This document shows positions 62,291 through 64,000 of a DNA stretch of 64,000 nucleotides, in pieces. The stretch is from Paramecium tetraurelia (taxonomy: Eukaryota > Ciliophora > Oligohymenophorea > Peniculida > Parameciidae): NCBI RefSeq assembly GCF_000165425.1, contig NW_001799522.1, positions 62,001-126,000 on the forward strand. Direction: 5' to 3'. Within the stretch, counting starts at the first letter, position 1, and the number at the start of each line of letters is the position of its first letter. The notes under the pieces were generated by a model. That model worked only from the letters and a program-made list of their open reading frames with translations, had not been told where the DNA came from and made no database searches. A program made the translations under genes and the position numbers.

Positions 62291-63662
62291 TCAATGTTTA
62301 GCCTTTCCAAATCCCACCATGTTAACGTCTCTGTCATAAATGCTCAAGTATTTTGTTAGGAAGATATCTCCTAGAATCCAAGCTGGACCCTGAGGATCTG
62401 GAATGTCTAAAGGCATAAATGCGCCAATGCATTGTTTAGCAGATCCTTCAATGAAGGCAGAGGCTGACACCTCATTACTCAAAGGGATTTCAGTTCCATC
62501 TTCTTTCAACTCCATAATGTAATCTTTAGCTTCAAGATCATAGTTGACTCCATCAATTCTGAATGTGAGAGTAGGTAATTCCTTCAGATTAGAGCAGTTA
62601 TCGTCGATATTGGTAAGATCTTAAATCATTGTAATGAGGTTAATTACCTAGCAATTTCATTAGGTCATCATATGGACCAGTAATTAAGGAAGTACCAGTA
62701 TCAGCAACAACCTTGCAACCTTTGGGGCAGAATCCTTAATCTTGGCCATTGACCAGAATGTTCTCAGCTTTGATCATCCAATAGTATTTATCAATCACAG
62801 GATGATAATGAACTGGACCATCCAGTTTAGTAACGTCATAGCCTCCGAAAGTAAGTTATGATTCGTAGCTATTAACTTTGTTACTCATGTAGAATGAGAA
62901 TTGATTGGATTGCAATTTCTTTTATTTCATAATGTTATCGAACAAGGGATTCAAATCATAAGCAGCCATGGAAGGATATGCTAGACCAACAATGCCATCG
63001 AACCCCGACTTAAACATTGATGTTATTAAATTACATTTTAGAACACAGCACCATTTTCTTCAACTATTTCTGCAATGTTTTGATCTTCAACTTCTATTTC
63101 TCCTAATTTGACAACGTCTGAATTCACCTCTCCATTCAAATCTCCAGTACCGAATTGGACATTCAAGGCATATCCAAGATGTTTGGATCTAAAACTTGGT
63201 TTGTATTGTGTATGTTATTTGCATCCTTCATTTTTGCATTTCACAGAATCAATCCAGAAATTGGCAGATCCAGTATCAAAGATAACCTAGAATTCTTGAT
63301 CACCAACAGTGATTGGTCCAGTAAATTAAGTATTCTTGAAATTATGTAATTTAAGATCTGCCTATCTCTTCTCTGTAGTTTATTATGGTTTTGGTACGTA
63401 ACCTCCAAATTCGATTTCCTAAATATCAATTGGGGTCTATTATCTGAAGTAGGTTTATTTGGTGGTTAAAAAGTCGTACATTTCCTTTGCTGAGACCTAT
63501 TTGGAGTAGGGACTAATTGAATACGATCGTGTGAGTTTCCTTTAACTTTATTGTATAGAGTTTATTCTCTTGTGATGTAGTACTTTGGTCTTGTAGGAAG
63601 GTACCTTGCTCTTGTCCACAGAAGACAAGGACAATCAGAAGGGAGTATAGGAATATGTTCAT
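62291..63662 (-). CDS. Pepsin-like aspartic protease (cathepsin D type)
   Basis: Three introns, all ending in AAG (63583-63604, 63009-63034, 62620-62647), give 431 residues, length divisible by three. A signal peptide (MNIFLYSLLIVLVFCG) and propeptide precede the mature enzyme. Both catalytic Asp motifs are present: VIFDTGSANFW and VADTGTSLITGP, with the fold blocks GFDGIVGLAYPSMA and GPAWILGDIFLTKYLSIYDR at the end. Probably a secreted or lysosomal/phagosomal digestive protease, a large family in ciliates. All three introns use the rarer AAG acceptor. Confidence 0.95.
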
Positions 63663-63689
63663 AGTATAAAAACGATAATAAAAATTTAT

Positions 63690-64000
63690 ATGTAACCACT
63701 TTGTGATCCAGCACAGGATAGAGTAGTCAAGTAAGTTCCCTTACCTCCTCATCGACCACTAGATAATGATCTTATGTTTCCAGCCAAGAATTAAGGTAAT
63801 AGATGGCTATTGAAAATAGGGAAACCTGACTGGAAACTAATAAAGGAGCATTTAGAAAGAGAGGGAAGAATTGCGAAGAAGGAAGTAATAAAATTAGTAT
63901 CAATGGCGAACAAAATCTTCAGTAAGCAATTTTTCATTATAGTAAAGAGAATGAAGGTGGTTTGATACATCTTTCCGATCCTTTGACCGTGGTAGGAGAT
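63690..64000 (+). CDS. Calcineurin catalytic subunit A (5' end)
   Basis: Partial; runs off the right edge. Starts MQPLCDPAQDRVVKQVPLP, matching the calcineurin A block RVVKxVPxPP that precedes the phosphatase domain. Introns 63796-63819 (24 nt) and 63922-63947 (26 nt, AAG end) join it to GKPDWKLIKEHLEREGRIA and then IHLSDPLTVVGD, the first half of the metallophosphatase GDxHG motif. Ca2+/calmodulin-dependent Ser/Thr phosphatase. Its start is 27 bp from that of the divergent aspartic protease. Confidence 0.9.

Overview
The window is nuclear DNA of a ciliate, most like the macronuclear genome of Paramecium or a close relative. It is very AT-rich. Long conserved reading frames run through TAA and TAG at positions where homologues have Gln, and only TGA ends genes. 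Introns are tiny: about 70 could be placed, mostly 18-39 nt, starting GTA or GTG/GTT and ending mainly TAG, with a minority AAG or CAG and two of about 75 nt. Genes lie 30-350 bp apart on both strands, with no bacterial or phage features. Exon joins come from conserved families and from whether the spliced length is a multiple of three. Families are named from remembered motifs, not searches.

Layout. 1-4.8 kb: 3' part of a membrane-anchored PIP kinase, an unknown protein, a U2 snRNA gene and a dual-specificity phosphatase. 4.9-11.2 kb: RRP15-like gene, a decayed DEAD-box helicase, a small unknown gene, degenerate sequence, then a frame-broken P-loop GTPase-like gene. 11.2-22.7 kb: USP47-type deubiquitinase, threonyl-tRNA synthetase, tyrosine phosphatase, tRNA-Thr, RRP1/Nop52, CK1-like kinase, zinc-knuckle protein. 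23.4-34 kb: HEAT-repeat phosphatase scaffold, NAP1, CXC-domain (LIN54/tesmin) protein, two Gln/Asn-rich coiled-coil proteins. 34-41.6 kb: degenerate HtrA-PDZ gene, cytochrome c1, B-box/coiled-coil protein, polytopic membrane protein, small membrane protein, conserved coiled-coil protein. 41.6-50.9 kb: several unknowns, a DDX5/Dbp2-type helicase, an OSCA/TMEM63-like channel, a two-HMG-box protein. 52-58 kb: coiled-coil protein, BAR-domain protein with NPF motifs, double cyclic-nucleotide-binding protein, small coiled-coil protein, fatty-acid hydroxylase/sterol desaturase. 59-64 kb: metallo-beta-lactamase/rhodanese fusion, OGDH E2 (DLST), pepsin-like protease, 5' end of calcineurin A.

The genes are not organised as pathways; the window is a random sample of housekeeping and signalling genes. 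Weak themes are phosphorylation control (two phosphatases, CK1, phosphatase scaffold, calcineurin, PIP kinase, cyclic-nucleotide sensor), ribosome and RNA work (RRP1, RRP15, helicase, U2, tRNA, ThrRS) and mitochondrial enzymes (cytochrome c1, DLST, the sulfur enzyme). Several decayed genes lie between intact ones, as expected in a lineage that loses duplicates. No clear novel defence or mobile system was seen. The least familiar objects are the GTPase-like gene at 8-11 kb and the polytopic membrane protein at 38-40 kb.
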